Assembly (NCBI RefSeq): GCF_021730435.1
Contig: NZ_JABWGX010000011.1
Location: forward strand, 62,001 to 126,000
Direction of reading: 5' to 3'
Origin: Xanthobacter agilis
GTDB taxonomy: Bacteria > Pseudomonadota > Alphaproteobacteria > Rhizobiales > Xanthobacteraceae
Length of the DNA: 64,000 bases
Every line of letters begins with the position of its first letter. Within the stretch, counting starts at the first letter, position 1. Below the pieces are notes generated by a model. It was not told where the DNA came from and ran no database searches. It worked only from the letters and a program-made list of their open reading frames with translations. The position numbers and the translations under genes are program-made. This document shows positions 17,949 to 27,225 of the stretch, one piece after another.

Positions 17949-20695
17949 GCGTAATGCTCCATCATTGCCTCGTGGCGCGCGGCAAGCGCGGCGACGATCC
18001 GGTCCTTGATCTCGGGCTCGCTGTCGAGGAGCGCGCGCAAGGATGTCTGGTCGATGGTGAGCAGGCGGCACGCCTTGCGCGTCACCACGCGGGTGAACTC
18101 CTCGGCGGTTTCGAGGGCCGCGTATTCGCCCACCGCATCCCCGGCTTCCAGCACCGCCACCGGCATCCAGGTGCCATCGGACAGGCGGATGCTCTGCTGG
18201 GCCTCGCCCTGGGTGATGAAGATCATGCGGCCGGCGGGCTTGCGCTCCTCGATGAGCACCGTGTCAGCCGCCACCGATTCCACGGTCATGCGGGCGAGCA
18301 GACGCTCCAGGAAAGATTCAGGAACCCCCTGGAGCACCGGGCGCTTGCGCAGCCGGTCGAGCAGTTGGTCGCGCGGCACCACGCCTTCGGAACCGGCGAT
18401 CATGCTCCGCTGCCAGAGGTCGGCGTAGACGCCGTCGGCGGCAAGAAGCGACGCGTGGGTGCCGCTTTCCTCCAGGCGTCCGTTCCGCACCACATAGATG
18501 AGGTCGGCATGCTCGCACTGGGTCAGCTCGTGCGTGATCGCCACCACGGTGCGGCCGGCCGTGACCTTGCGCAAGGTCGCCTCCACGGCCTCCCGGCTCG
18601 CGGGGTCGAGCGCCGAGGTGGCCTCGTCGAGCAGCAGGATCTGTGGATCGCGCAAGATGGCGCGGGCAATGGCGATGCGCTGGCGCTGGCCGCCCGAGAG
18701 CTTGTTGCCGCCTTCACCCACGTTGGTGTCGTAACCGTCGCTGAGCGCCATGATGATGTCGTGGATGTCGGCCGCCTTCGCCGCGGCCTCCACTTCGGCA
18801 TCGGTGGCGTCGAGCTTGCCCATGCGGATGTTCTCCCGCACGGAGGTCTGGAACAGCTGGGCCTCCTGTGGCACCAGCGAGATAAGCGAGCGGATCTGCG
18901 CCTCGCCGAGCAGGCGCAGATCGACGCCGTTCAGCCGGACATGCCCGCTCGATGGCGAGAACTGGTTCTCGATGAGGCGCAGGATGGTGGACTTGCCCGA
19001 GCCGGACGGCCCCACCACCATCACCCGCTTGGGACAGTCGATGGACAGCGAGATCTTGTCGATGGCCGTGATCCCGCCCTCATAGCTGAAGCTCACCTCA
19101 TCGAAGCGCAGCGCATGCACCGGCCCGTCGATGGGCTCAGGCGTCTGCGGATCGGGCGCCGCGTCGGGCTTGGCGAGCAGCGCCTCCACCCGCTCCAGCC
19201 CGCCGATACCCTGGATCAGCAGCGGCAACTGCGCGCCGATGAAGCCGGCGGCGCCACCGATGGTCAGCAGCAGCGTGATGAAGGCGACGATGGTGCCCGA
19301 GGACACGAGCCCGTCCACCGACTGCACGGCCCCCAGCGCGATCACCACCAGTTGCGCGGCGCTGACGCCGAAGCTGGTGGTGCGGCCCACGAGTCCCGAG
19401 GAGAAGTATTGATGGTAGCTCGACTTGAACAGCCGACCGAGCTGGCTCGTGAAGAACCGGGATTGCAGGTCGCGCAGCCCGAAAATGCGGATGACCCGCT
19501 GCATCAGCAAGGTTTCCTTGACGATGCGGGCAAGTTTTGAATCCTCGGCGCCGCGCTCGTAATTGAAGCGCACCGCCCGGCGGCTGAAGCCGCGCGGCAG
19601 CCAGAAGGCGATGATGAGGGTCGCCAGGGTGGCGATCGCCAGATTCCGGTCCAAAGTGAAGGCGACCACCACCGAGCCGATCAGCATCAGACCCTTGGAG
19701 AACAGCCCCGGCACGGCCCAGATGACCGCCTTCTCCACCACCGTGAGGTCGTTGGAGAAATCGGCGATGATCTCGTCATTGTCGGCGCTCGCCAGATCCC
19801 GGGCGTCGATATTGTTGATCTTCTTGAACATGCGCGCGCGCGTCTCATTCAAGATGCGCGGCCCGAGCTTGGCGACGGTGTAATCCAGCAGCACGCCGAA
19901 CGCGGAGGAGGCAAGGAACCCCCAGATCAGATAGGATAGGTAAGTGCGGATAACCTCGACGTTGCTGGGCTTGATGCCGTCGTCGAACAATCCCTGCAAC
20001 CACACCGGTACCTTGACCGCATAAAGGATCTGCACCGCATTGGCGAGCAGGAAGAAGAACAGCAACATCTTGTGCGACGCGGCCGCCCGCATCACCCACA
20101 AGACGAGATAGACCGGGCCCTTGTCCGACGCGTCAGGCTTGAGGGCGTCCTGCCACTTGAGTTCCAGCGCACCCGCGGAGAGACCGGTGGCGGCCTGGCT
20201 CGCGGCGTCGACCGATCCATCGACCCCCATGTTGCGCCCGAAGGCGGTGAAGCCCTTCGGCCCCTTGGTCCTCAGCAGGAATTCGACGAAAGCCGCCGCC
20301 CGGCGGACGTCCTTCTGGTCGACCTCGGGCAGCAGCAAGCGGCTGGCAAGTCCGGCCAGATCGTGCGCCTCCGCGCGCGGGATGCGCACCGGAGCCGCCT
20401 TCTTGCCATCCTCGCGCGCCACTTCCAGCAGCACCGAATGCAGCAGCCCGAGCCCCAGAAGGCCCCACGCCCCGCTCGGCATCGCCAGCTTGTAGGTGAA
20501 CAGGTGACGGGCGAGCCGGCGGACCGGATCGCGCCGCGCTTCCTCGGGATCGGCCGCCATCGCCGCTTCGATGAAGCCGCCGTCCGGCTTCAGCGCGAGG
20601 CGCTCACAGGCGACGCCGTAGAGACGCCGCAGCTTGTGCAGCACCTCATCCTCAGTTTCATGTTTCTTGAACCAGTCGAAATGCCGGATGGACAT
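17912..20695 (-). CDS. ABC exporter with C-terminal cyclic-nucleotide-binding-like domain
   Basis: A 927-residue half-transporter. The first ~190 residues are a soluble extension I do not recognise. Next is a six-helix exporter domain (about 215-510, e.g. KMLLFFFLLANAVQILYAV and LGAVQSVDGLVSSGTIVAFI). The nucleotide-binding domain has Walker A GPSGSGKST (Lys568), signature LSGGQRQR, LLLDEATSALD and a switch His in VVAITHE. From about 770 to the end there is a CAP_ED-like fold (VPESFLERLLARM, RMIFITQGEAQQSIRLSDGT, AGDAVGEYAALE). It lies between the thioesterase and the acyl-AMP ligase in the biosynthetic operon and probably exports the lipopeptide or a precursor. The regulatory-like domain suggests gating, but the ligand is unknown. 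Confidence 0.85.
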   Translation of the reverse strand: MSIRHFDWFKKHETEDEVLHKLRRLYGVACERLALKPDGGFIEAAMAADPEEARRDPVRRLARHLFTYKLAMPSGAWGLLGLGLLHSVLLEVAREDGKKAAPVRIPRAEAHDLAGLASRLLLPEVDQKDVRRAAAFVEFLLRTKGPKGFTAFGRNMGVDGSVDAASQAATGLSAGALELKWQDALKPDASDKGPVYLVLWVMRAAASHKMLLFFFLLANAVQILYAVKVPVWLQGLFDDGIKPSNVEVIRTYLSYLIWGFLASSAFGVLLDYTVAKLGPRILNETRARMFKKINNIDARDLASADNDEIIADFSNDLTVVEKAVIWAVPGLFSKGLMLIGSVVVAFTLDRNLAIATLATLIIAFWLPRGFSRRAVRFNYERGAEDSKLARIVKETLLMQRVIRIFGLRDLQSRFFTSQLGRLFKSSYHQYFSSGLVGRTTSFGVSAAQLVVIALGAVQSVDGLVSSGTIVAFITLLLTIGGAAGFIGAQLPLLIQGIGGLERVEALLAKPDAAPDPQTPEPIDGPVHALRFDEVSFSYEGGITAIDKISLSIDCPKRVMVVGPSGSGKSTILRLIENQFSPSSGHVRLNGVDLRLLGEAQIRSLISLVPQEAQLFQTSVRENIRMGKLDATDAEVEAAAKAADIHDIIMALSDGYDTNVGEGGNKLSGGQRQRIAIARAILRDPQILLLDEATSALDPASREAVEATLRKVTAGRTVVAITHELTQCEHADLIYVVRNGRLEESGTHASLLAADGVYADLWQRSMIAGSEGVVPRDQLLDRLRKRPVLQGVPESFLERLLARMTVESVAADTVLIEERKPAGRMIFITQGEAQQSIRLSDGTWMPVAVLEAGDAVGEYAALETAEEFTRVVTRKACRLLTIDQTSLRALLDSEPEIKDRIVAALAARHEAMMEHYAWQKLQQQAQPQ

Positions 20696-20704
20696 GGCGG
20701 CTCT

Positions 20705-21655
20705 TTATGATTTCCGAGGCGGATGGAGAGGAGCGGAAAGCGCGGCCTTACCGGCCGTCGGCGCCGCCGCGACCGTGGCGAGCGGGCCGGGTGCCCCCTC
20801 GCCTTTGCCGACCGCGTCCACGGCGATCAGAGGGGTCAGCAGGGCGGTAAAAGCGGGCGCGGCGCTGGTCCAGGGGAAGTGCCCGGCATCCAACGCCAGG
20901 AACCGGACCGGCCCCGCGCAGACCTCCCGCCACGCCTCAAGCTCATCCGCCGAAACCGAGGTGTCGCGCAGGAGGCGGATCACCGAGAGCGTGCAGCGGA
21001 GCGGTGGCGCAAGGCGCGGCCGATAGGTCTCGCAGGCTTGCAGGTCGGCGCGCAGCGCCGCCTCCTGCTGGTCGGCGAACGAAGCGCCAAGTTCAGTGCC
21101 AAGCTCAATGCCATGCTCGGCGCCGTGGTCGAAGCCCCCTTGGCCGAACCGCTCGCGAAGCTCAGCCAGCAGCGGCCCGCGCGGCAGCCGGTGCAGCGGC
21201 GCATCGCAGGGGGGCAGGCTGGGCGAGCGAAAGCCGGAGACGATGATCTGCATCCCCCGACTGGCCGGCACGTCCAGACGCTCCAGCGCCTGGGCAACCT
21301 CAAATGCGAGCAGGGCGCCGAAGCTGTTGCCCAGGAGGACGAGCGGCCCCCCGTCATCCTCCCCGGCACAGTGAACGATGGCCTCGGCGAGCATCCCCGC
21401 CAGGCGCCGCGCATCCGCGACCGGCGCGCCCGGTTCCGCCGGATCGTGCCCCGGCAGCACCACCGCGGCGACGTTGATGTGGTCCGGCAACGCGTACGCG
21501 AGGCGGGCGCAGGACAGGATGGTGCCGCCGGCATGGGGAAAACAAATGACGGCTGGCGCGCCACGCCGGCGCCGGACCCACCGCAGCACCGAGGGCGCGC
21601 CGTCCGCGCGCTCGGGACCACCGGCCGCGCCAAGGATCTGCGTGCGCGTCGCCAT
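20705..21655 (-). CDS. Type II (editing) thioesterase
   Basis: A 316-residue alpha/beta hydrolase of the GrsT/RifR type: FPHAGG near the N-terminus (oxyanion region), nucleophile Ser in LLGNSFGALLAFE, and a C-terminal His in ALDAGHFPW. Such enzymes clear mis-primed acyl or aminoacyl groups from carrier domains. It is the first gene of the minus-strand operon and ends 9 bases before the exporter start. The ATG at 21655 with CAGGGG upstream is preferred; an in-frame ATG at 21697 is possible. A Pro/Ala-rich tail of about 40 residues is not needed for the fold. Confidence 0.88.
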   Translation of the reverse strand: MATRTQILGAAGGPERADGAPSVLRWVRRRRGAPAVICFPHAGGTILSCARLAYALPDHINVAAVVLPGHDPAEPGAPVADARRLAGMLAEAIVHCAGEDDGGPLVLLGNSFGALLAFEVAQALERLDVPASRGMQIIVSGFRSPSLPPCDAPLHRLPRGPLLAELRERFGQGGFDHGAEHGIELGTELGASFADQQEAALRADLQACETYRPRLAPPLRCTLSVIRLLRDTSVSADELEAWREVCAGPVRFLALDAGHFPWTSAAPAFTALLTPLIAVDAVGKGEGAPGPLATVAAAPTAGKAALSAPLHPPRKS

Positions 21656-21819
21656 CACCGCTTCGGCCCCTGGACGGCGGACGTCGATGTGTCGCATCGT
21701 GCGGCCATCAAAATTGTCGCTCTCATGACGCCATCGGCGCGGCCCCGCCTGTCCCTCGAGCAGGCGCGAAGGCACGGCGCCACATGCACGTTCTCCCGCC
21801 GAACATCGGAGCAGCTCCC

Positions 21820-22686
21820 ATGCCGACCACGGTCGCCCCCATCGACGAGGACACCATCCAGACCCTCGACCGCGACGGCGCGGTCTGTCTGCGCGGCCGC
21901 TTCGATCGGCGATGGATCGAGCTCGCGGCGGCCGGCATCCGCCGCAACCTCGAGCACCCCTCGCCCCTGTTCCAGAGCTTCTCGCCGGACGGGGGCGGCG
22001 CCTTCCACTCCGACATCTGGTCGCGGCGGCACATTCCGGAACTTGAGACGTTCGCGCTCGAATCGCCGTCCGCCGCCATCGCCGCCCGGTGCCTGCGCAC
22101 CCGCAAGGTGCGCCTGCTGCAGGACACGTGGTTCCTGAAGAGCCCAGGCACGCAGGTGCGGACCCCCTGGCACCACGACAATGTCGTGCTCGGACCGTTC
22201 TGCTCCATCTGGGTCGCGCTCGACGCCATCCCGCGTGAAGCCGCGCTGGAGTTCGTGCGCGGCTCCCACCGCTGGAACCAGCTGTTCATGCCGGAAAGCT
22301 TCTTCGAGAAAGACGAGAAGGCCCTGCCGGCGGTGGAAGATTTCTATTCCCGTTACCATGGGAAACTCGATCTCTCCGCGAACGAGACCTTTTCCCGGCT
22401 TCCGGACATCGAGGCCAAGCGGAGCGACTATGACATCTTGAGTTGGGATCTGGAGCCCGGCGACTGCCTCGTCTTCCACGCCCGAACCCTGCATGGCGCG
22501 CCGGGCAACACCCTGGCCCACGACACGCGCCGCATGGTCACCCGCTGGGTGGACGAAACCGCGTTGCTCGCCCCCCACGGTGGCGCGGTGGTGGAGCGGC
22601 TGGCGGCGGAAGGCTTCGGCGTGGATCTCACGATCGGCGGTCCCATCCGAGGCGATCTGTTCCCCGTGATCGAGCCCCTCGCCTAG
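21820..22686 (+). CDS. PhyH-family Fe(II)/2-oxoglutarate dioxygenase
   Basis: A 288-residue oxygenase. The HxD iron motif appears in TPWHHDNVVLG and the distal His in ARTLHGAPGN, followed by an Arg (HDTRRM) suited to bind 2-oxoglutarate; the segment GPFCSIWVALDAI is typical of phytanoyl-CoA-dioxygenase-like enzymes. The ATG at 21820 has GGAG 11 bases ahead; an in-frame ATG at 21784 lacks one. It is divergent from the thioesterase gene, in the middle of the assembly-line genes, so a tailoring hydroxylation is likely. Because the hybrid synthase has an Asp-type A domain, beta-hydroxylation of Asp to an iron ligand is an attractive guess; hydroxylation of the acyl chain or another residue is equally open. 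Confidence 0.85.
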   Translation: MPTTVAPIDEDTIQTLDRDGAVCLRGRFDRRWIELAAAGIRRNLEHPSPLFQSFSPDGGGAFHSDIWSRRHIPELETFALESPSAAIAARCLRTRKVRLLQDTWFLKSPGTQVRTPWHHDNVVLGPFCSIWVALDAIPREAALEFVRGSHRWNQLFMPESFFEKDEKALPAVEDFYSRYHGKLDLSANETFSRLPDIEAKRSDYDILSWDLEPGDCLVFHARTLHGAPGNTLAHDTRRMVTRWVDETALLAPHGGAVVERLAAEGFGVDLTIGGPIRGDLFPVIEPLA

Positions 22687-22840
22687 AGCGTTTTCCGTTC
22701 GCACGGACTCACCCATCCGCGCCAGGTTTTCGGATTTACGCATTTTCTTCACGCGAACCGGAATCCACTTCGCTTGAAAAGGCTCGAAGCCGCGCGCCGT
22801 CCGCACGCCGGATGACGCTTCGGTCTTTTCAAGAAAGACG

Positions 22841-22882
22841 ACAACGCCCGGCGCGGGATCACAAAACCCGCGCGGGCGTTGT
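22841..22882. terminator. Long hairpin downstream of the dioxygenase gene
   Basis: ACAACGCCCGgCGCGGG pairs with CCCGCGCGGGCGTTGT (one bulged base, loop of nine). On the + strand no T-run follows; on the minus strand a T-rich stretch (TCTTTCTT) follows. It may terminate the dioxygenase transcript or act in both directions. Confidence 0.5.
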
Positions 22883-23201
22883 GGACGGCTGAAGGCGAGG
22901 CCGCCGGGCGGGCGCGCGCACTGCCTGGTCATGGCGCGCCGGGATGAATGTGGAGCCGCCGCCCTCGGCCAGCCAGCCATAGCGCACGCATGTCGCGCAG
23001 ACCTCAGACCCACCTTCCCCATAATCTGCGCCGTCTCCACCTGCCCGGCCCTCGCCGGAGCCTGGACGCTGACCGGCCGCGCCACCGGGCCGAAGGCAAA
23101 TCTTCGGCGGCGACCGGCTGGAATGACCTCTTCTTGGGCACATGATCGGGAACCGCGTCGGTGAGACAGACGCGCGGCGCCCCACTTTGCCCGAAAAACG
23201 T

Positions 23202-23216
23202 GCGCAATGCTTGCGC
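23202..23216. promoter_or_regulatory. Inverted repeat GCGCAA-TGC-TTGCGC
   Basis: Perfect six-base arms with a three-base spacer about 200 bases upstream of the small ABM-like gene, at the boundary where composition turns AT-rich. A possible operator; no regulator is assigned. Confidence 0.3.
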
Positions 23217-23412
23217 AATCGATTCAGGATCAACTTTTGCTTAGGACAGGGCCAAGATATCATCGTCGAAACATGAAGCAACGGTGAAAGTATGGGCGGA
23301 ATTGATATTTTTAGACCCATGCAGATATTTGGAACCGGCCAAAAAGTTGCAGTTGCTCCTCAAAAACGGCCCTGCTAGCAAAACGACACAACTTGTCGTA
23401 GGAGACAGTGCA

Positions 23413-23739
23413 GTGGCCAGCATGTTTATGACGATCTCTCGTTGTCACGTTAAGGCCGGAAGTGAAAAGGAAGCGCGCGCGCTCCTTGAAAAGGAAATGC
23501 TGCCCAACGACGGCAAGAAGCCGGGCGAAGTCATTGAAGGCCTCGTGGGCTTTGGACTTATGAAGTCCAAGAAAGACCCGTCCATGTACGGTATTGCCAC
23601 CGTGTGGGAAAGCGAAGCGGCTTTCGACAAGATGGCTGCCAATCCGCGCGCCAAGGACGGCGGCGGCATCGTCGAGAAGCTCCAGAAGCTCTGCGACGGC
23701 GACGTCAAGGGTGAAGGTTTCTACATCGAAAGCCTCTGA
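23413..23739 (+). CDS. Small ABM-fold (antibiotic biosynthesis monooxygenase-like) protein
   Basis: A 108-residue single-domain protein: FMTISRCHVKAGSEKEARAL, FGLMKSKKDPSMYGIATVWE and SEAAFDKMAANP follow the ABM/dimeric alpha-beta barrel pattern, a fold used by cofactor-free monooxygenases, haem-degrading IsdG-like enzymes and many proteins of unknown role. I chose the GTG at 23413 because GGAGA lies eight bases before it; the ATG at 23422 is the alternative. Codon use is less GC-extreme than in its neighbours and the upstream DNA is AT-rich, which may indicate separate origin. Position between the dioxygenase and NRPS genes hints at a tailoring or iron-release task, without proof. Confidence 0.65.
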   Translation: MASMFMTISRCHVKAGSEKEARALLEKEMLPNDGKKPGEVIEGLVGFGLMKSKKDPSMYGIATVWESEAAFDKMAANPRAKDGGGIVEKLQKLCDGDVKGEGFYIESL

Positions 23740-23951
23740 TACCGTCGGTGGCGGCCCCTGGCCGTCACCGCCCCTCTGTCGCTCCGGGATGGGCCTTCGA
23801 TCCCCGGCGTTTTTCGCGCCTGGATCAGGTCCGGACGACAGCTTGCGACAGAACCACGGTCGGCGTGATCCAAGCGCCGGCTCTGGTCGTTTCCGGATCG
23901 GGCCGGCATGACGCGCCCGTGGGCGCTGTGGTGGGTCGCGGCGGGGCTGAT

Positions 23952-23990
23952 CCGCCCGAAATCGGGCGGGCCGGGTGACTCAAGAGTCAC
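23952..23990. promoter_or_regulatory. Two adjacent palindromes upstream of the first NRPS gene
   Basis: CCGCCCGA-AA-TCGGGCGG (23952-23969) is followed five bases later by GTGACTC-AA-GAGTCAC (23975-23990). Both have perfect arms around an AA centre. They lie 50-90 bases before the NRPS start within the 302-base gap after the ABM-like gene, the place expected for operators or a leader structure. Nothing else is recognised in that gap. Confidence 0.45.
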
Positions 23991-24041
23991 GCCGGCGCAA
24001 GTGACACGCGCTGGCTGTTTCCTGTTTTCAAGGGTTGAGAT

Positions 24042-27000
24042 GTGGCCCGAGGTCCGATCGCAGACATTTATGGCCTGACGGACATGCAACGCGCGATGCT
24101 CGTGCGGTGTGTGACCTATCCCGATCAGCCTCTTTACACGGGTCAGTGGTGGGCGTTGCTAGATGGCGCGCTGGATGCGCCCGCATTCTGCGCGGCGTGG
24201 GCCGGCGTGGTCGCGCGCCATGGCGCGTTGCGCAGCGGCTTTCACTGGGAGCTCAAGGCCGATCCGGTCCAAGTGGTGCTCGACGCACCGGCGTTTCAGC
24301 TGGAACGCCGCGACTGGTCGGGGCAATCGGACTGGCGCCAGGCCCTCGACGCGCTGCTGGCGGACGACCGCGCGCACCCCTTTGACGTCAAGCGCGCGCC
24401 GTTGATGCGGGTGCGTCTGTTGACCCTCGCGAACGACCGCCATCTGCTGGTGTGGACGCGTCACCATCTGGTCGTGGACGGCTGGTCGCTCGGCGAGATC
24501 CTGGCCGAGGTGCTTGCCCTTTATCGCGGGCGCGCCGTGCCCCCGGCCCTGCAGTTCCGGCGCTATGTGGAATGGGACGAGCGCCGCGACCGCGCCGCCG
24601 CGCGCGGGCATTGGAGCCATGTGCTCGACGGCTTCGTGCCGCACGAGGTGATCCGGGATCCCGCAGGGTCGGGACCACGGATCGGCGAGGTTGCGATCGA
24701 TCTTCCAGCCGACGCGGCGGCGCGCATCGACCAGCTCACACGCACCGAGCGACTGACGCTGAGCACCCTGGTGGAAGGCGCCTGGGCGCTGGTGCTGGCG
24801 CGGGCGAGCGGCGCCGACGACGTGCTGTTCGGCTGCGTGGAGACGGTGCGGCCGCCGGAACTGCTGGGTGATCGCTCGGCCCATCTCGTGGGTCCGCAGA
24901 TCGGCATCCTGCCGAACCGCGTGCTGCGCGACGCGACGCCCCTGCGCCCATGGCTGGCACGGCTCCAGGCGGCGCGGGTCGCCGGGCGCGAAGCCGGTCC
25001 GGTCGGCCTCGACACGGTCCGCGACCTGATCGGCCTGCCGCGCGAAGCGGTGCCGCTGCGCAGTCTCGTGGCGGTGCAGACCTATCCCCTGTCCCTCGCC
25101 AGCGCCTTTCGCGACGCGGGATTGACCCTTGCCACCAGCGGCGACGTCACCTTGCCCGACATGCCGCTCAACCTGATGGTTGAAATCGGCGACACTTTCC
25201 AGCTCCGCCTGATGTTCGACCAACGGCATGTGACCTCGGAGGAAGCCGAGCAGTATCTCGACATGCTCGCCACCGCCCTGCGGCATCTGCCGGAGAGTCT
25301 CGACCGGCCCGCCGATGCCCTCGACGTGCTACCCGCGTCGCGGCTGAGGCGGATCGAGGCGCAGCTTCAAGGGCGGCCCTTGCCGGCGCCCGAAGGCACG
25401 GTGGTGGAGCTCATCCTCGCCCGGATGTACGAGCGGCCCGAAGCCCCGGCGGTCATCGCCGGGGGCGACGTGTGGTCCTATGCGGATCTTTGCGCCCGCG
25501 CGGCGGGCGTGGCGGCGCGGCTCGCCGCGGCGGGCGTGGCGCGCGGCGCCCGCGTGGCCCTGCTGCTCGACCACGGCCCCCAGGCGATCGCCGCCATTCT
25601 CGGCATCCATTTCGCCGGCGCCGCTTATGTCCCGATCGATCCCGATGCGCCGGCGGAGCGGCGCGCGCTGATCCTGGACACCGCGGACGTCGCCGCGATC
25701 GTGACGAACCACGCGGCGGCGGACGCCTGTCCCGGCCGCGCGGTGGTGGCGATGGAGGATGCGCCGACCGCGCCGGATCTGCTGAAGTCCGTGCGCCCGC
25801 CGGCACCCGAGGACGAGGCCTATGTCGTCTTCACCTCGGGCTCCACGGGGCGCCCCAAGGGCGTCTGCGTCGGCCATGACAATCTGCGCTATCATGTGGC
25901 GGCCAGCGCGGCGGAGAATGCCGATCTGCCGATCGGGCGCTTCCTGCTGACGTTCCCGCTGTTCTTCGACGGCGCGGTGACCGGCGTGTTCTGCACCCTT
26001 GCGGACGGCGGCGCCCTGGTGATGCCGACCCGCGCCGAGACGCGGGACGCGGATGCGCTGGTAACGCTCATCCGGACAAGCGCGGCAAGTCATGTCTGCA
26101 TGATGCCTTCGCTGTGGGGCCTTCTGCTCGATGCCGCCGGACCACAGGGGCTGGCCGGTGTCCGCATGGCCAAGGTCGCGGCGGAGCCGTGTCCGCCGGC
26201 GCTGGTGGCGGCCCATGCCGCCCGCGCACCCCACGCCGTGCTGTGCAACGAATACGGCCCGACCGAAGCGACCGTGTGGGTCAGCGTCGAGCGCTGCCGG
26301 CCGGAAACGACGGGCGCCACGGTCGCCATCGGCCATCCCATTCCCGGCACCCGCCTGTTCGTGCTCGACCCGGACGGGCGCCCCTGCCCGTCCGGAACGG
26401 TGGGCGAATTGATGGTGACCGGGCCGCCGGTGGCGCGGGCCTATGTGGGCGCGGCGCCCGGAGTCGCGCTGCGCGGACCGCCCAACCCGTACACGAACGA
26501 CCCCGCCTTCGCCCCCACCTATCGCACCGGCGACCGGGTGGCGCTCGGCTTCGACGGACGGCTCGTCTTCCACGGCCGGCGGGACCGGCAGGTGAAGCTG
26601 AACGGCTACCGCGTCGAGCCCGGCGAGATCGAGGCCGCGCTGCTGGAACAGGCCGGCATCGCGGAAGCCGCCGTGGTGGTGGAAGAGACGGAGGGACGGC
26701 CGGCGCGGCTCGTGGCCCATATCGGCGCCCATCCCACGGCGCCCGATGACGAGGCCTTGCGCCTGCGGCTCGCGGCCCGGCTTCCCGCCTACATGATGCC
26801 GCAGGCCTTCGTGCGGCATGGGCGTCTGCCGCGCACCGCCAACGGGAAGGTGGACGCGGCCGCCCTGCCGCTGGCCCCCGCGTGCGCGGTCGCCGCCGCG
26901 CCACCGGAAGGGGCGCTTGAAACGGCGCTCGCGGCCATCTGGGGCGAGCTGCTGGGGGTCGCGCGGGTCGGGCGGCATGATGATTTCTTCGCGCTGGGCG

Positions 27001-27197
27001 GCAGCTCCCTTATCGCCATGCAGATGATCGCCCGCGTGCGGCGCGACCTTGCCCGCCCCGCCACCCTGGCGGACCTGTTCGAAGCGCCGCAGATCGCCCG
27101 GCTGGCGGCGCGGCTTGACGCCCGCTCGGCGGCGGCGCCGGAGGCCGGGACCGGTCTGGCGGCGCGCCAACGCACGCGGGTGGAGTTGCCGTCATGA
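24042..27197 (+). CDS. NRPS module C-A-T
   Basis: A 1051-residue single-module synthetase. C domain about 8-430 with HHLVVDG at His141-Gly147; A domain about 465-960 with FTSGSTGRPKG (Phe597), NEYGPTEATVW, YRTGD, and NGYRVEPGEIE and NGKVD; T domain with LGGSSL (Ser989). The specificity residues, read by hand alignment to PheA, are D-G-T-C-K-A-E-V-W-K, which I cannot match to a known code; the Lys in a usually hydrophobic place suggests an unusual or acidic substrate. The start is a GTG at 24042. It ends 28 bases before the next NRPS and lacks a TE, so it hands its chain to that protein. Confidence 0.93.
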   Translation: MARGPIADIYGLTDMQRAMLVRCVTYPDQPLYTGQWWALLDGALDAPAFCAAWAGVVARHGALRSGFHWELKADPVQVVLDAPAFQLERRDWSGQSDWRQALDALLADDRAHPFDVKRAPLMRVRLLTLANDRHLLVWTRHHLVVDGWSLGEILAEVLALYRGRAVPPALQFRRYVEWDERRDRAAARGHWSHVLDGFVPHEVIRDPAGSGPRIGEVAIDLPADAAARIDQLTRTERLTLSTLVEGAWALVLARASGADDVLFGCVETVRPPELLGDRSAHLVGPQIGILPNRVLRDATPLRPWLARLQAARVAGREAGPVGLDTVRDLIGLPREAVPLRSLVAVQTYPLSLASAFRDAGLTLATSGDVTLPDMPLNLMVEIGDTFQLRLMFDQRHVTSEEAEQYLDMLATALRHLPESLDRPADALDVLPASRLRRIEAQLQGRPLPAPEGTVVELILARMYERPEAPAVIAGGDVWSYADLCARAAGVAARLAAAGVARGARVALLLDHGPQAIAAILGIHFAGAAYVPIDPDAPAERRALILDTADVAAIVTNHAAADACPGRAVVAMEDAPTAPDLLKSVRPPAPEDEAYVVFTSGSTGRPKGVCVGHDNLRYHVAASAAENADLPIGRFLLTFPLFFDGAVTGVFCTLADGGALVMPTRAETRDADALVTLIRTSAASHVCMMPSLWGLLLDAAGPQGLAGVRMAKVAAEPCPPALVAAHAARAPHAVLCNEYGPTEATVWVSVERCRPETTGATVAIGHPIPGTRLFVLDPDGRPCPSGTVGELMVTGPPVARAYVGAAPGVALRGPPNPYTNDPAFAPTYRTGDRVALGFDGRLVFHGRRDRQVKLNGYRVEPGEIEAALLEQAGIAEAAVVVEETEGRPARLVAHIGAHPTAPDDEALRLRLAARLPAYMMPQAFVRHGRLPRTANGKVDAAALPLAPACAVAAAPPEGALETALAAIWGELLGVARVGRHDDFFALGGSSLIAMQMIARVRRDLARPATLADLFEAPQIARLAARLDARSAAAPEAGTGLAARQRTRVELPS

Positions 27198-27225
27198 CGG
27201 TACGCCAACGGCCGGGCCGCATCTG

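Larger units (their letters stand above)
22687..23412. other. Intergenic region without a convincing gene
   Basis: About 726 bases between the dioxygenase and the small ABM-like gene. Short open frames exist on both strands but have no recognisable domain, poor start signals and mutually contradictory overlap. The left part contains a long hairpin (22841-22882); the right part (from about 23220) becomes markedly AT-richer than its surroundings and contains an inverted repeat at 23202-23216, so it probably holds the promoter for the next gene. Confidence 0.6.

Noticed and set aside
22859-23320. Possible gene in the gap after the dioxygenase (minus strand)
   Set aside because: No domain, weak start signal, ends inside a hairpin and competes with two other equally poor frames.
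24040-24042. ATG at 24040 as the NRPS start
   Set aside because: It is out of frame with the C domain; the GTG at 24042 is in frame with a Shine-Dalgarno-like AGGG before it.
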